The notes below the pieces were generated by a model that saw only the letters and a list, made by a program, of their open reading frames with translations, was not told where the DNA came from and made no database searches. Positions 33,993 to 42,485 of a stretch of DNA of 64,000 bases are shown one piece after another. The position numbers were made by a program, and so were the translations under genes. The stretch comes from Paenibacillus puerhi (GTDB lineage: Bacteria; Bacillota; Bacilli; Paenibacillales; NBRC-103111). Each line of letters begins with the position of its first letter. Positions within the stretch are counted from its first letter, which is position 1. The stretch spans positions 1 to 64,000 of the forward strand of contig NZ_WUWM01000019.1 in NCBI RefSeq assembly GCF_009846885.1, in the 5' to 3' direction.

Positions 33993-34050
33993 GGTCTGCA
34001 GACCTGTAATACATAATATTCCATATTATTAAAATGAAAGGAGCTATGCT

Positions 34051-34434
34051 ATGATTCTGGAGCAACTTCCGTTGGCCAGACAATTGGATCTCGTATTTCG
34101 CGAATTGAAGGAGGAGCTTACTTCTTTGACTTCGGGAACGGTTTTCGTGCAGATCCGCAACAACATGGTGGGGAAATTTGGTATTCGCGCTTTTCCGCTG
34201 GAAAGTAAGGGGACGGAGGTCAAGAAAGCGGAGAGCGGCTTGTCGGAGAGCCATCAATTATCCTTCCGGCAAACGGCATTGGAGTCGTTAAAGCTGAAGA
34301 AATGGTCGCATGGAGAGATTCAGTTCGAATTTGCCATGCGAAAGGATTTACTTTGCACGTCGGTAACCTTCGAATCCAATTATAACATGGCAAATTTGCT
34401 TAGTTCCCCTAGAAATAAACCTCGGGACTGGTAG
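34051..34434 (+). CDS. Conserved-looking hypothetical protein
   Basis: A 127-aa soluble protein I do not recognise. The N-terminal half is helix then strand (LARQLDLVFRELKEELTSL, GTVFVQIRNNMVGKFGIRAF) and the C-terminal half has strands (GEIQFEFAMRKDLLCTSVTF). There is no signal peptide and no motif. It is certainly expressed as a unit: strong promoter at 33964-33992, AAAGGAG before the ATG, and a terminator at 34533. It uses codons less GC-rich than its neighbours. Confidence 0.72.
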   Translation: MILEQLPLARQLDLVFRELKEELTSLTSGTVFVQIRNNMVGKFGIRAFPLESKGTEVKKAESGLSESHQLSFRQTALESLKLKKWSHGEIQFEFAMRKDLLCTSVTFESNYNMANLLSSPRNKPRDW

Positions 34435-34532
34435 AAGATTCAGCTCTCATCATTTATTTATTTTATTCGATAACGCACGAGGGCCACTGCTTCTTAGGCG
34501 GAGGCGCTGAAGAGAAGTTCTTTTGATACAGG

Positions 34533-34576
34533 AAAGGTACAGCTGCTCAAAACAATGAGGAGGCCGTGCCTTTTTC
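34533..34576 (+). terminator. Intrinsic terminator after the gene at 34051
   Basis: An 8-bp outer stem AAAGGTAC/GTGCCTTT with inner CTCA/TGAG is followed by TTTTTC. Between 34435 and 34797 no gene is seen apart from the cadA promoter and operator. Confidence 0.65.
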
Positions 34577-34713
34577 TTATTCACAATGGAACTCTGATCC
34601 TGAAGGAAAGCCGCGGATAGGAAGTTAGGGCCGGCATGTATATGAACGTCAATGAAGAGGGAGACTGTCGAAGCGGCAGCCTTCCCTTCTTTCGCTTCTT
34701 GGAATTTTACGAA

Positions 34714-34742
34714 TTGACCTCAGCAAGCTGCAAGCATATAAT
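34714..34742 (+). promoter_or_regulatory. Sigma-A promoter of the CadA-type pump gene
   Basis: TTGACC at 34714-34719 and TATAAT at 34737-34742 are 17 bases apart. Transcription would start near 34749, which fixes the start codon downstream at 34798. Confidence 0.8.
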
Positions 34743-34748
34743 GGAGAT

Positions 34749-34774
34749 AACATATGAACGTATACTCATGTATT
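34749..34774 (+). promoter_or_regulatory. ArsR/CzrA-like operator at the cadA transcription start
   Basis: Half-sites AACATATGA and TCATGTATT, 8 bases apart, match in 7 of 9 pairs. They contain ATGAA-N6-CTCAT, close to the ATGAA-N6-TTCAT core of ArsR/SmtB-family operators. The location on the transcription start fits repression. Confidence 0.5.
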
Positions 34775-34797
34775 GCTTTCTTGGGGGAGGAATTGCC

Positions 34798-37146
34798 TTG
34801 GAATCAGCTGAACATACGGTGAAGCGTGAACTGCTGCTAGAGGGTTTGGATTGTACCAATTGTGCGGCCAAAATTGAAAAGGGAGTCGCCCAAGTGGAAG
34901 GCGTGGTCTCTTGCTCGGTTAATTTTGTAACTCAAATCTTAACGTTCCAGGCTCGAAAAGGACAGGAGGATACGATCACTACCGAGGTGACGAACACAGT
35001 GAATCGCCTGGAGCCTCATATCCGCGTCCAAGCGAGGAATCAGCGGCTGCCGTCCGGTATAAGCGCATCTTCAGGCGCCCGCCTGCGGAAGCGGGCGAGC
35101 GGTGCTCAGGCGGGACATTCGCAGGAAAGCGAGAAGCTCGCCCAACGGCACGCTCATGACGATGAGACGGATCGTACCCGGGGGAACGCGGAGCATGCGC
35201 AGGAACGCGAAGCGCATTCCCAAGAGGATCTTAACGGGCACGCGCATGAGCATGAGGATGAGAACCAGGGACATTCCCACTCGCATGGCACGGGCCAGGT
35301 AGGAAGAATGGCGGTTCGCCTGGCAGCCGGGGCTGTGCTTTGCGGAACGGCTGTGCTGGCTTCGTTGCCGGGATGGCTGGAGCTGGCCCTGTTCCTGGCC
35401 GCCTATGTGGTGATCGGCGGGGATATTGTGCTGCAGGCGCTCAAAAACATAGGCCGCGGTCAACTATTTGATGAGTATTTTCTAATGACGGTCGCGACGC
35501 TTGGCGCTTTTGCCATCCAGGAATACCCGGAGGGCGTTGCGGTGATGTTCTTCTATCAGGTGGGGGAGATGTTCCAGAGCATGGCCGTCAACCGTTCCCG
35601 CAAGTCGATCAGCTCGCTGATGGATATCAGGCCCGACTATGCCAATCTCCAGGATGGAGCCGGCACCCGCCGGGTGGCGCCGGAGGATGTGCGCATCGGG
35701 GATCTGATCGTGGTCAAGCCGGGTGAGAAGATTCCCTTGGACGGCAAGGTCATCAGCGGCCGGTCAACGGTCGATACTTCGGCTCTGACAGGGGAGTCGG
35801 CCCCAAGAGAAGTCGAAGCCGACAGTGTCGTGCTGAGCGGCTTTATGAATAAAAACGGTGTGCTTACTGTGGAGGTAGCCAAGGAATTCGGAGAGTCGAC
35901 GGTCTCGAAAATTTTGGAGCTTGTCGAGCATGCGAGCAATAAGAAGGCGCCGACGGAGCATTTTGTGACGAAATTTGCACGTTACTATACGCCTGTCGTT
36001 GTCGGTATTGCGCTTCTGCTTGCCCTGGTGCCTCCGCTTGTGATCAGCGGCGCTGCTTTTTCGGAGTGGGTTTACCGGGCGCTTATCTTTCTGGTGATTT
36101 CTTGTCCATGCGCGCTGGTGATTTCGATTCCTCTTGGTTTCTTCGGAGGGATTGGCGCCGCTTCGAAAGCCGGCGTCCTCGTGAAGGGCGGCAATTATCT
36201 GGAAGCTTTGAACGACGTGAAATACGTAGTGTTCGACAAGACCGGAACATTGACGAAAGGCGCTTTTGCCGTCACCGCGATAATTCCTGCGGGAGAACGG
36301 ACCCAGGATGAGCTTCTCGAGGTTGCTGCTTACGCGGAGCTGTATTCTACCCATCCTATCGCAGAATCGATCCGTTCAGCTTATGGAAAGACCATCGAGG
36401 AGGAGCGGCTGCAGGGGTATGATGAAATCCCGGGTCATGGTATTCAGGTCAAGATTCAAGGAAGGGATGTCCTGGCCGGGAATGCGAAGCTGATGAGTAG
36501 AGCCGGTATCCGCTTCGCCCCGCCTGAGGACGCAGGCACCCTTGTTCATCTGGCTGTCGATGGAGCATATGCGGGATATCTCGTTATTTCTGATGAGGTC
36601 AAGGACGATTCGGAAGAGGCCATTCGTTTATTGAAGCAGTTAGGTATCAAGAAAACGGTCATGCTGACCGGCGATTCCCATGCCGTCGCGGAGGCCGTGC
36701 GCAAGCAGCTAGACATGGATGAGGCTTACGCGGAGCTGCTGCCTCAGGACAAAGTGGCACAGCTTGAACAATTGGAGCTTCATAAGCGGGCTAAAGAAAA
36801 AATATTGTTTGTTGGTGACGGCATCAATGATACGCCGGTACTGGCGAGAGCCGATGTCGGCGTTGCCATGGGAGGACTTGGCTCGGATGCAGCTATCGAA
36901 GCGGCGGATATCGTCATTATGACTGACGAACCGTCCAAGCTGCCCACAGCGATCTATATAGCTAAGCGGACTCGCCGCATTGTTTGGCAAAATATCGGCT
37001 TTGCGCTGGGGGTCAAAGCTATATTCCTGCTGCTTGGCGCTATGGGGTTGGCTACGATGTGGGAGGCTGTTTTTTCGGATGTGGGCGTTACCCTGCTTGC
37101 CGTGTTGAATGCTATGCGTGTTCTGCGGCTCCGCGCTTTTGCGTGA
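34798..37146 (+). CDS. cadA: Cd/Zn/Co-exporting P-type ATPase
   Basis: This 782-aa P1B-type ATPase pumps divalent metal out of the cell. Domains in order: heavy-metal-associated domain with GLDCTNC (Cys19, Cys22), a His/Glu-rich linker (about 110-175, with GHSHSHG), membrane helices, TGES, the CPC ion site in SCPCALVIS near residue 435, phosphorylation motif DKTGTLT, HP motif THPIAES, and GDGIND. The start is TTG 34798 behind GGGGGAGGA; the frame upstream lies before the transcription start. An ArsR-type operator overlaps the promoter. The linker histidines suggest zinc, but cadmium and cobalt are also family substrates. Confidence 0.94.
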   Translation: MESAEHTVKRELLLEGLDCTNCAAKIEKGVAQVEGVVSCSVNFVTQILTFQARKGQEDTITTEVTNTVNRLEPHIRVQARNQRLPSGISASSGARLRKRASGAQAGHSQESEKLAQRHAHDDETDRTRGNAEHAQEREAHSQEDLNGHAHEHEDENQGHSHSHGTGQVGRMAVRLAAGAVLCGTAVLASLPGWLELALFLAAYVVIGGDIVLQALKNIGRGQLFDEYFLMTVATLGAFAIQEYPEGVAVMFFYQVGEMFQSMAVNRSRKSISSLMDIRPDYANLQDGAGTRRVAPEDVRIGDLIVVKPGEKIPLDGKVISGRSTVDTSALTGESAPREVEADSVVLSGFMNKNGVLTVEVAKEFGESTVSKILELVEHASNKKAPTEHFVTKFARYYTPVVVGIALLLALVPPLVISGAAFSEWVYRALIFLVISCPCALVISIPLGFFGGIGAASKAGVLVKGGNYLEALNDVKYVVFDKTGTLTKGAFAVTAIIPAGERTQDELLEVAAYAELYSTHPIAESIRSAYGKTIEEERLQGYDEIPGHGIQVKIQGRDVLAGNAKLMSRAGIRFAPPEDAGTLVHLAVDGAYAGYLVISDEVKDDSEEAIRLLKQLGIKKTVMLTGDSHAVAEAVRKQLDMDEAYAELLPQDKVAQLEQLELHKRAKEKILFVGDGINDTPVLARADVGVAMGGLGSDAAIEAADIVIMTDEPSKLPTAIYIAKRTRRIVWQNIGFALGVKAIFLLLGAMGLATMWEAVFSDVGVTLLAVLNAMRVLRLRAFA

Positions 37147-37205
37147 GGAGGCAGACAGGGACAAATAGCGCGCCTATCGTTTATACTAAAAATAGATGGC
37201 TCAGG

Positions 37206-37232
37206 AAAAGGCGGCTCCGTGGTGGAGCCGCC
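37206..37232 (-). terminator. Intrinsic terminator of the first SASP gene
   Basis: A perfect 9-bp stem GGCGGCTCC/GGAGCCGCC is followed on the minus strand by TTTTCC. Confidence 0.8.
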
Positions 37233-37254
37233 CCTAAGTATTCGTGGTGAAGCA

Positions 37255-37482
37255 TTATCGGGAGAATTTGCCGGCCAGTTGCTGCTCGGCGATTTGAACG
37301 AGGCGGCGAGTGATATGACCACCGATCGCTCCCGTATCACGGGTAGCCATGAAGCCATAGTAACCGTCTTGCGGAATTTGAATGCCCAGTTCTTGAGCAA
37401 CTTCGTACTTCAGCTGGTCCAAAGCCTGGGAAGCTTGCGGCACGACCAGGGCGTTGCTGCTGCGGGATTGTCCTGCACCCAT
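37255..37482 (-). CDS. Alpha/beta-type small acid-soluble spore protein
   Basis: This 75-aa SASP coats spore DNA and protects it from UV and heat, and is degraded at germination. The GPR protease site is in KYEVAQELG, and GAIGGHITRRLVQIAEQQLAG is the conserved DNA-binding helix. ATG 37482 has GGAGG 8 bases upstream. A sigma-G-like promoter lies at 37507-37534 on this strand. It is nearly identical in protein sequence to the gene at 42897, differing mainly in the last ten residues. Confidence 0.95.
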   Translation of the reverse strand: MGAGQSRSSNALVVPQASQALDQLKYEVAQELGIQIPQDGYYGFMATRDTGAIGGHITRRLVQIAEQQLAGKFSR

Positions 37483-37506
37483 TGATATCACCTCCGTTCT
37501 GATAGG

Positions 37507-37534
37507 TAGTATGCAACATTCGCAGACTTCTAAA
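37507..37534 (-). promoter_or_regulatory. Sigma-G-like promoter of the first SASP gene
   Basis: On the minus strand the -10 is CATACTA (fits CATNNTA) at 37507-37513. GTTTA, close to the GNATR -35 consensus, lies 17 bases upstream. Confidence 0.6.
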
Positions 37535-37589
37535 CGGTCATAAAATTGGTAAATCTGTCCACCCGGAGTAATGAAGGGATGAAACGGAA

Positions 37590-38090
37590 ATGTCTTTTAC
37601 TTTAAGTTATCGCAACTGGTCGTTTGACGCCGATCTGCAAATCGTGCATGCCGATGTCCGACTCGATATCGACGGTGAGACCGTCATTGATGAGCCGCTT
37701 TGCATCGATGTCGGTCTCCCGGCTCTGCTGCAAAGTGCGCTGGGGGATGTATGCCCCGACCGGTGGGCCGGCGTTCAGGCTTGGGACAAGGTCCCCTTCT
37801 TTATATGCGGCTGCGGAGATCCGGAATGCCGAGGCTTCTCGTTCATCGTCGGCCATCTCACCGACAGGCCGCTGCTGGAGCTGGTGGAGGTAGAGGAGCG
37901 GCAAGGAGCAGAGCCTCGCACGCTGGCGCGGTATGTAGTAGACCGCGCCGCGTATGCGCGTCAGATCATGACTATCGGCGAAGCCTTTCTCGCCTTCGTG
38001 AAGCCGTTGAACTATAAGCCTCTTTATGAGGATACCTTAGCTACCGTACGCAGGCTGATGAACGAGCTGTCCGAGAAATACCCGGCTTGA
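37590..38090 (+). CDS. Hypothetical protein with CGCGDPEC motif
   Basis: A 166-aa soluble protein I do not recognise. The first 90 residues are beta-rich (FTLSYRNWSFDADLQIV, ADVRLDIDGETVIDEPLCIDV). A cysteine cluster CGCGDPECRG sits near residues 73-82 and could bind a metal. The C-terminal part is helical. The ATG at 37590 has GAAGGGATGA upstream. It is divergent from the SASP gene and followed after 128 bases by another unknown gene. Confidence 0.7.
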   Translation: MSFTLSYRNWSFDADLQIVHADVRLDIDGETVIDEPLCIDVGLPALLQSALGDVCPDRWAGVQAWDKVPFFICGCGDPECRGFSFIVGHLTDRPLLELVEVEERQGAEPRTLARYVVDRAAYARQIMTIGEAFLAFVKPLNYKPLYEDTLATVRRLMNELSEKYPA

Positions 38091-38218
38091 GCGGGGCTAT
38101 CTCGGATGACCTTCCAACCTGCCTTAGTTCCCTCGGACTCGGTGGGCAGCCCATGAAACTATTTCCCTGTCCGTTACGTACATCCTAGAAAGTGAAGTCG
38201 GGAAAGGGAGGGAGAAAG

Positions 38219-38719
38219 ATGGAAGCACGTACTGTCTATTTTCGCGATAACTTCTTGTCAAGCGGTGAAACCGAGATTTGGGATGAAGAGGAACGGCAGA
38301 TCGGCAGCTTGGACCTACACACCATGTTTCAGGCCGGGGTGACGGTCCGGAGTTTGACGGAGCTAGCTTCGTACAGTGGCAAATTTCGCTTCTTCTCGAA
38401 TAAGTGGATGGTTTATAGCGGGGGCGATCAAGAAATCGGTATGCTTAGGCCGAGGCTCTCCTTCTTGTCGAAGCGGTACGAGTACGATAGCTCGAGATAT
38501 GGCCTCTTTACTATCGAAGCCGGAGCTTTTTCCCGGGAATATACGGTAACTTCCAGTGACGGACAAACAGCGGCCGAATTCCGCCGGGTGAGTGGGATGT
38601 TCGCTTCGGCTGCGTTCGAGCTGAGCAATTATTCGGCTCTATCGATGCAGGAGCTGATTGTCGTGGTGATGGGGGTTCATGCTATCCAGAAGCGGCAGCA
38701 GTCGGCAGCTTCGAATTAG
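38219..38719 (+). CDS. Hypothetical beta-rich protein (LURP-one/Tubby-like fold possible)
   Basis: A 166-aa soluble protein: VYFRDNFLSSGETEIWDEEE, then GSLDLHTMFQAGVTVRSL, FRFFSNKWMVYSGGDQEIG, RPRLSFLSKRYEYDS and a final hydrophobic helix MQELIVVVMGVHAIQKRQQ. The run of short strands ending in one hydrophobic helix recalls LURP-one-related/Tubby-like barrels, but this is only a fold impression. ATG 38219 has GGGAGGGAG upstream. A lone TCCGTTA box lies at 38170 in the spacer before it. Confidence 0.72.
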   Translation: MEARTVYFRDNFLSSGETEIWDEEERQIGSLDLHTMFQAGVTVRSLTELASYSGKFRFFSNKWMVYSGGDQEIGMLRPRLSFLSKRYEYDSSRYGLFTIEAGAFSREYTVTSSDGQTAAEFRRVSGMFASAAFELSNYSALSMQELIVVVMGVHAIQKRQQSAASN

Positions 38720-38737
38720 TCAGCTGTGCTCCCCCGC

Positions 38738-38789
38738 AAAACCTAAAGCATCCTCTCCGCTCAGGCGCCAGGGAGGATGCTTTAGGTTT
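38738..38789. terminator. Bidirectional terminator between the 38219 gene and the permease operon
   Basis: A perfect 17-bp stem (AAACCTAAAGCATCCTC and its complement) separates the convergent genes. Confidence 0.88.
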
Positions 38790-38823
38790 GTTAAGACGAT
38801 ATGTGCCTGCCTGCACGGTCGGC

Positions 38824-39786
38824 TTACGAGCCGAAGTTCATGTTCGGATACACATAAGGCGTTTTGGCAGGCTCGGCTCTGACGACTTTTTCGACCTTAA
38901 GCACCATAATTTCCGCCTCGTTGAATGTTGTCTTTTCGATTTTACCCGTAACGGTGACCCACCCGTCGGTTTCGAGCGTTTTGGCTCTGTCGTATTCGGC
39001 CAGCACGCCGAATGGAGCGGCATCCGCCGAGCAGCACTGGATCGAGAAGCGGCCGATGACGAATTGCCGGTCATTCATCTCCTCCTGCCGATAGACGAAG
39101 CCGGTCAGCTCCAGCTTCCTGCCGACGAAGCGGTCGAGATAAAGGTCGATGGACGTAAGAGTCTCCATGAAAAATTGTTCCGATACCTGGATCGTATCGT
39201 TTTGGTAAAGGACCTTCGCATAATCGGCGTACTGCTTGGTGAATTTGTCTGAAGGGAACAGATCGTCGAGCGGGTCGGGCCTTCCGGCCTTCTTCGCTCC
39301 TATGCTGCCATCCGTTCCATCCGCACCGGAGGAGCCGGTTTCGCCGGGGGTATGGCCGGGCTCGCTCTCCGAGGACGTGATCGGGACCTCTTTCTTAACC
39401 GAGCTGGCGCTGCTTAGATTCATTCCCTTCTTGGCTGCCAGACTGCTGCCAAGCGTTGAGTCCGGCAGCATGAAGCCGAGCAGCAGGGGAAGAATAAACA
39501 AGCCGTAGACCACGGTATTCTTCAGAACGGACCTGGAAGGGGCATGATCATGCCCGCAGCCGCAGTCGGGCTCGTGCTTGGCCCGCAGCATTTTGACAGC
39601 CAGATACGCCTGATAGGCGGCCACCGCATAGAGACCGAGCGCCGACCATTTGACATAATCGATCATACGGGGGGCTATGTACAGAAGGATCCGATCGGTT
39701 TGCACCAGATAAGCGATGTACCCGGCAAAGCCGAACAGAATGAGTGCCTTGATGGCATGATGAAAGCTTAGAACGCGTGGATTCAT
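38824..39786 (-). CDS. TIGR03943-type permease partner protein (DUF1980)
   Basis: This 320-aa protein has membrane helices in the first 120 residues, with a CGCGHDHAP metal-binding-like loop near residues 68-76. A Ser/Gly-rich linker follows, then an outside beta-domain with QCCSADAAPFGVLA and DGWVTVTGKI. This layout is that of the YcgQ/DUF1980 family, which always pairs with a DUF318 permease. ATG 39786 has GAGGTGA upstream and the gene starts 10 bases after the permease stop, so they form one operon. A metal (zinc or cobalt) role is suggested by the Zur-like box upstream. Confidence 0.85.
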   Translation of the reverse strand: MNPRVLSFHHAIKALILFGFAGYIAYLVQTDRILLYIAPRMIDYVKWSALGLYAVAAYQAYLAVKMLRAKHEPDCGCGHDHAPSRSVLKNTVVYGLFILPLLLGFMLPDSTLGSSLAAKKGMNLSSASSVKKEVPITSSESEPGHTPGETGSSGADGTDGSIGAKKAGRPDPLDDLFPSDKFTKQYADYAKVLYQNDTIQVSEQFFMETLTSIDLYLDRFVGRKLELTGFVYRQEEMNDRQFVIGRFSIQCCSADAAPFGVLAEYDRAKTLETDGWVTVTGKIEKTTFNEAEIMVLKVEKVVRAEPAKTPYVYPNMNFGS

Positions 39787-39796
39787 GGGATTCACC

Positions 39797-40879
39797 TCAT
39801 AGAAAGACGATTCGTTCGAACAGTAAAGAGCCGAGCAGCGTGACAATAAGGACAAGAACAGCCAGCAGGACAACGAATTTGACCCGGAAAGCGGACAGGA
39901 GCATCAGGGTGCTTTTCATATCCAGCATTGGGCCGAATACAAGAAAGGTAAGCAGCGATCCGGCTGAAAAGGTAGTGGCGAAGGATGAGGCGACAAAGGC
40001 ATCCGACGTGGAGCAGAGCGACAGAACGTAAGCAAAGCCCATCATGAACAGATGAGAGCTGACGGTACCTTCCCCGATGGCGACCAGGCTGTCCCTAGAC
40101 ATGAAGGTCTGGATCAAGGCTGTCAGCAGCGCGCCGAAAATTAAATATTTGCCCATGTCAAAAAATTCATCGGATGCATGGCTCAATACGCTCAGCGACT
40201 TCCCTCCCCATCCGCCACTATCCTTGTCACTTTGGCTGTGGGAGTGACTGTGATGAGCATGCCCGGCTTCGGGATGGTGATGGTGGTGATGGCTCTCGTG
40301 GGAGTGACTATGAGCATGATGGTCGTCCTTTCGAGGACGCAGCGGGTTCGACCTGACGAAACGATAGACGAGTAAGCCGACTGCGGCAGCCACGAAGAAG
40401 GCAAGCGCCATACGGGAATAGGCAATCTCCGGTCGGGTGCGGAAGGCCATGAAAGTCGAAGCGTAGACGACGGGATTGATGATCGGGCCCGCCAGAATGA
40501 ATACGACGGCGACATAGATGGGCATACCCTTAAGTATAAGACGCCGGATAACCGGAATCATGCCGCATTCGCACAAAGGAAAAATAATGCCGAGCAGGCA
40601 GGCGAAGAGCACGCCAAGCACCGGGTTCTTGGGAATCCAGCGCCGCACGGCCTGCTCCGATACGAACATCTGCAGCAGGGCCGAGACGATGACGCCAAGC
40701 AGAACGAAGGGCAGCGCCTCCAGCACGATACTGATGAACATCGTCTTGAAGTTTTGTACGGTGTCCGCGCTGGCCCATGACAGGTCGGGCTGCTGTTTTT
40801 GCGTGAAGATAAGAAAAAGCATCAGAACGCACAGGACGGCTAGAATATTGGTCAACCAGCGTTGGACAGTTGTGGACAC
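39797..40879 (-). CDS. Permease, DUF318/YraQ type, with His-rich loop
   Basis: This 360-aa membrane protein has about eight helices and the family segments VLLGVIVSALLQMFV, FPLCECGMIPVIRRLILKG, GPIINPVVYASTF and LCSTSDAFVASSF. A cytosolic loop near residues 190-225 is very rich in His (HHHHHHPEAGHAHHSHSHS), as in zinc transporters. Start GTG 40879 has AGAAGGAG upstream. Together with the downstream DUF1980 gene it makes a two-gene transporter of unproven substrate. Confidence 0.87.
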   Translation of the reverse strand: MSTTVQRWLTNILAVLCVLMLFLIFTQKQQPDLSWASADTVQNFKTMFISIVLEALPFVLLGVIVSALLQMFVSEQAVRRWIPKNPVLGVLFACLLGIIFPLCECGMIPVIRRLILKGMPIYVAVVFILAGPIINPVVYASTFMAFRTRPEIAYSRMALAFFVAAAVGLLVYRFVRSNPLRPRKDDHHAHSHSHESHHHHHHPEAGHAHHSHSHSQSDKDSGGWGGKSLSVLSHASDEFFDMGKYLIFGALLTALIQTFMSRDSLVAIGEGTVSSHLFMMGFAYVLSLCSTSDAFVASSFATTFSAGSLLTFLVFGPMLDMKSTLMLLSAFRVKFVVLLAVLVLIVTLLGSLLFERIVFL

Positions 40880-40901
40880 GATTCCATTTCTCCTTCTATA
40901 A

Positions 40902-40916
40902 ACGTAATTATTATTA
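40902..40916 (-). promoter_or_regulatory. Zur-like operator upstream of the permease operon
   Basis: ACGTAATTATTATTA matches the B. subtilis Zur consensus TCGTAATNATTACGA at all but three positions. It lies 23 bases upstream of the permease start codon. A Fur box fits less well. Confidence 0.5.
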
Positions 40917-40971
40917 TAACTTATGCATAGAAGGTTGACTATAGGACAAGTTTTTTGGGCCGGCTAGGATA

Positions 40972-41000
40972 TTGACATTCCGATATCTGTTCGGTACAAT
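40972..41000 (+). promoter_or_regulatory. Sigma-A promoter of the trpS T-box transcript
   Basis: Perfect TTGACA at 40972-40977 and TACAAT at 40995-41000 with 17-base spacing. Confidence 0.88.
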
Positions 41001-41014
41001 GTCTTAACTAAGCA

Positions 41015-41327
41015 ATGACGGGAATAAGTAGGCGAGCAGCGTGTCTGGGCAGAGAGCCGGTGGGTGGTGCGAACCGGCAGACCGCTATCGACTGAATGGA
41101 TCCCTGAGCTGAAGGTTGAACGGCCGCCTCCCGGGCCCGGGGATGGATGAATATCCGTCGATCACGCGCGCCAGTATGCCTCTCCGGCTGACTCCCCGTT
41201 ACAGGAGCATGAAGGCTTGCAGGTTCGGTCTGGCTTCGTTAACAATTGAAGCAAGAGTCGGCATGCAGGCGAATTAGGGTGGTACCACGGTCTCTCGTCC
41301 CTTGCGGGGAGAGGCCTTTTTTGTTTT
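41015..41327 (+). ncRNA. T-box riboswitch (tryptophan) controlling trpS
   Basis: The leader carries the T-box sequence AGGGTGGTACCACGG at 41277-41290 just before a terminator (GGTCTCTC with GGGAGAGGCC, then TTTTTTG, 41289-41327). The likely specifier codon is TGG at 41097-41099 in Stem I, which would pair with the tryptophan tRNA anticodon. Uncharged tRNA would stabilise the antiterminator and let transcription reach trpS at 41414. Confidence 0.92.
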
Positions 41328-41413
41328 TGTCTGGCGAATAGGTCCTATTGAGGAATAGGCAGGCAAGTCTGAGAGAGTCATCCGTCCAAATCATTACAGG
41401 AGGTAGTTACGAT

Positions 41414-42403
41414 ATGACGAAGCTAAGAGTATTATCGGGCATGCAGCCTAGCGGGCAGCCGACCCTGGGCAACTACATCGGAGCTATGCGCAATTACGTC
41501 AAGCTTCAGCACACGCATGATTGTTACTTCATGGTCGTGGATCTCCATGCGATTACCGTGCCGCAAGATCCCGGCGCCCTCAAGGAACAGACGGAGTCGG
41601 TAGCGGCGCTGTATCTCGCAGCGGGCATCGATCCAAGCCAAGCTACGATCTTCCTGCAGTCGTCGGTAAGCGGGCATGCCGAGCTTGGATGGCTGTTAAC
41701 TACGCTCACCTATATGGGCGAGCTGGAGCGCATGACTCAGTTTAAGGATAAGTCGGAGGGCAAAGAGTCGGTAGGAGTCGGTTTATTCACCTATCCTTCG
41801 CTGATGGCCGCCGATATATTGCTATACAATGCCGACCTCGTTCCGGTTGGCGATGACCAGAAGCAGCATCTGGAGCTGACGCGGGATTTGGCTCACCGCT
41901 TCAATGGCCGCTTCGGCGATACGTTCAAAATCCCTCAGGGGTACATCCCGGAAGTGGGAGCTCGCATTATGTCGCTGGACGATGCGTCCAAAAAGATGAG
42001 CAAAAGCAATCCGAATGCAGGCAGCTATATCGCCATGCTGGATGCTCCCGACGTTATCCGCAAGAAAATTAGCCGGGCTGTGACCGATTCGGGACGCGAA
42101 GTGAAATTCGATCCGGTGAATAAGCCGGAGGTCAGCAACCTGCTCAGCATCTATTCGGCGGTTACGGATCAATCGGTCGAAGAGATCGAGGCCATGTATG
42201 CCGGGCAAGGCTACGGCCCGTTCAAAAAAGGACTCGCCGAAGCGGTGGTCGCTCTGCTGGAGCCGCTGCAGCAGAAGTACAAGGATATTCGCGAGTCGGG
42301 CGACCTTCAGCGGATTCTCCGCGAAGGCAGGGAGAAGGCAAGCGAACAGGCCGAGCGTACGCTCGGAGAAGTTAAGTCGAAGATGGGCTATGTTATTCTC
42401 TGA
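41414..42403 (+). CDS. trpS: Tryptophanyl-tRNA synthetase
   Basis: This 329-aa class I synthetase charges tryptophan onto its tRNA. Motifs: HIGH-like region GMQPSGQPTLGNYIGA (residues 9-24) and the KMSKS loop in ASKKMSKSN (near 194-202). YPSLMAADILLYNADLVPVGDDQKQHLELTRDLA is typical. ATG 41414 follows AGGAGG. Length and sequence match bacterial TrpS. Expression is set by the T-box leader upstream. Confidence 0.97.
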   Translation: MTKLRVLSGMQPSGQPTLGNYIGAMRNYVKLQHTHDCYFMVVDLHAITVPQDPGALKEQTESVAALYLAAGIDPSQATIFLQSSVSGHAELGWLLTTLTYMGELERMTQFKDKSEGKESVGVGLFTYPSLMAADILLYNADLVPVGDDQKQHLELTRDLAHRFNGRFGDTFKIPQGYIPEVGARIMSLDDASKKMSKSNPNAGSYIAMLDAPDVIRKKISRAVTDSGREVKFDPVNKPEVSNLLSIYSAVTDQSVEEIEAMYAGQGYGPFKKGLAEAVVALLEPLQQKYKDIRESGDLQRILREGREKASEQAERTLGEVKSKMGYVIL

Positions 42404-42421
42404 ACGGCCCTTCATCTCCAT

Positions 42422-42475
42422 GACAAAGAGCTCATTCCGGGCGTATCCTGCTTCGGAATGAGCTCTTTGTCTTGC
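42422..42475. terminator. Bidirectional terminator after trpS
   Basis: A perfect 17-bp stem (GACAAAGAGCTCATTCC and its complement) separates trpS from the convergent small membrane protein gene. Confidence 0.85.
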
Positions 42476-42485
42476 AGCTTGGGTG

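Noticed and set aside
34636-34797. 54-codon N-terminal extension of the cadA frame
   Set aside because: It lies over the promoter and before the predicted transcription start; TTG 34798 has a strong GGGGGAGGA site.
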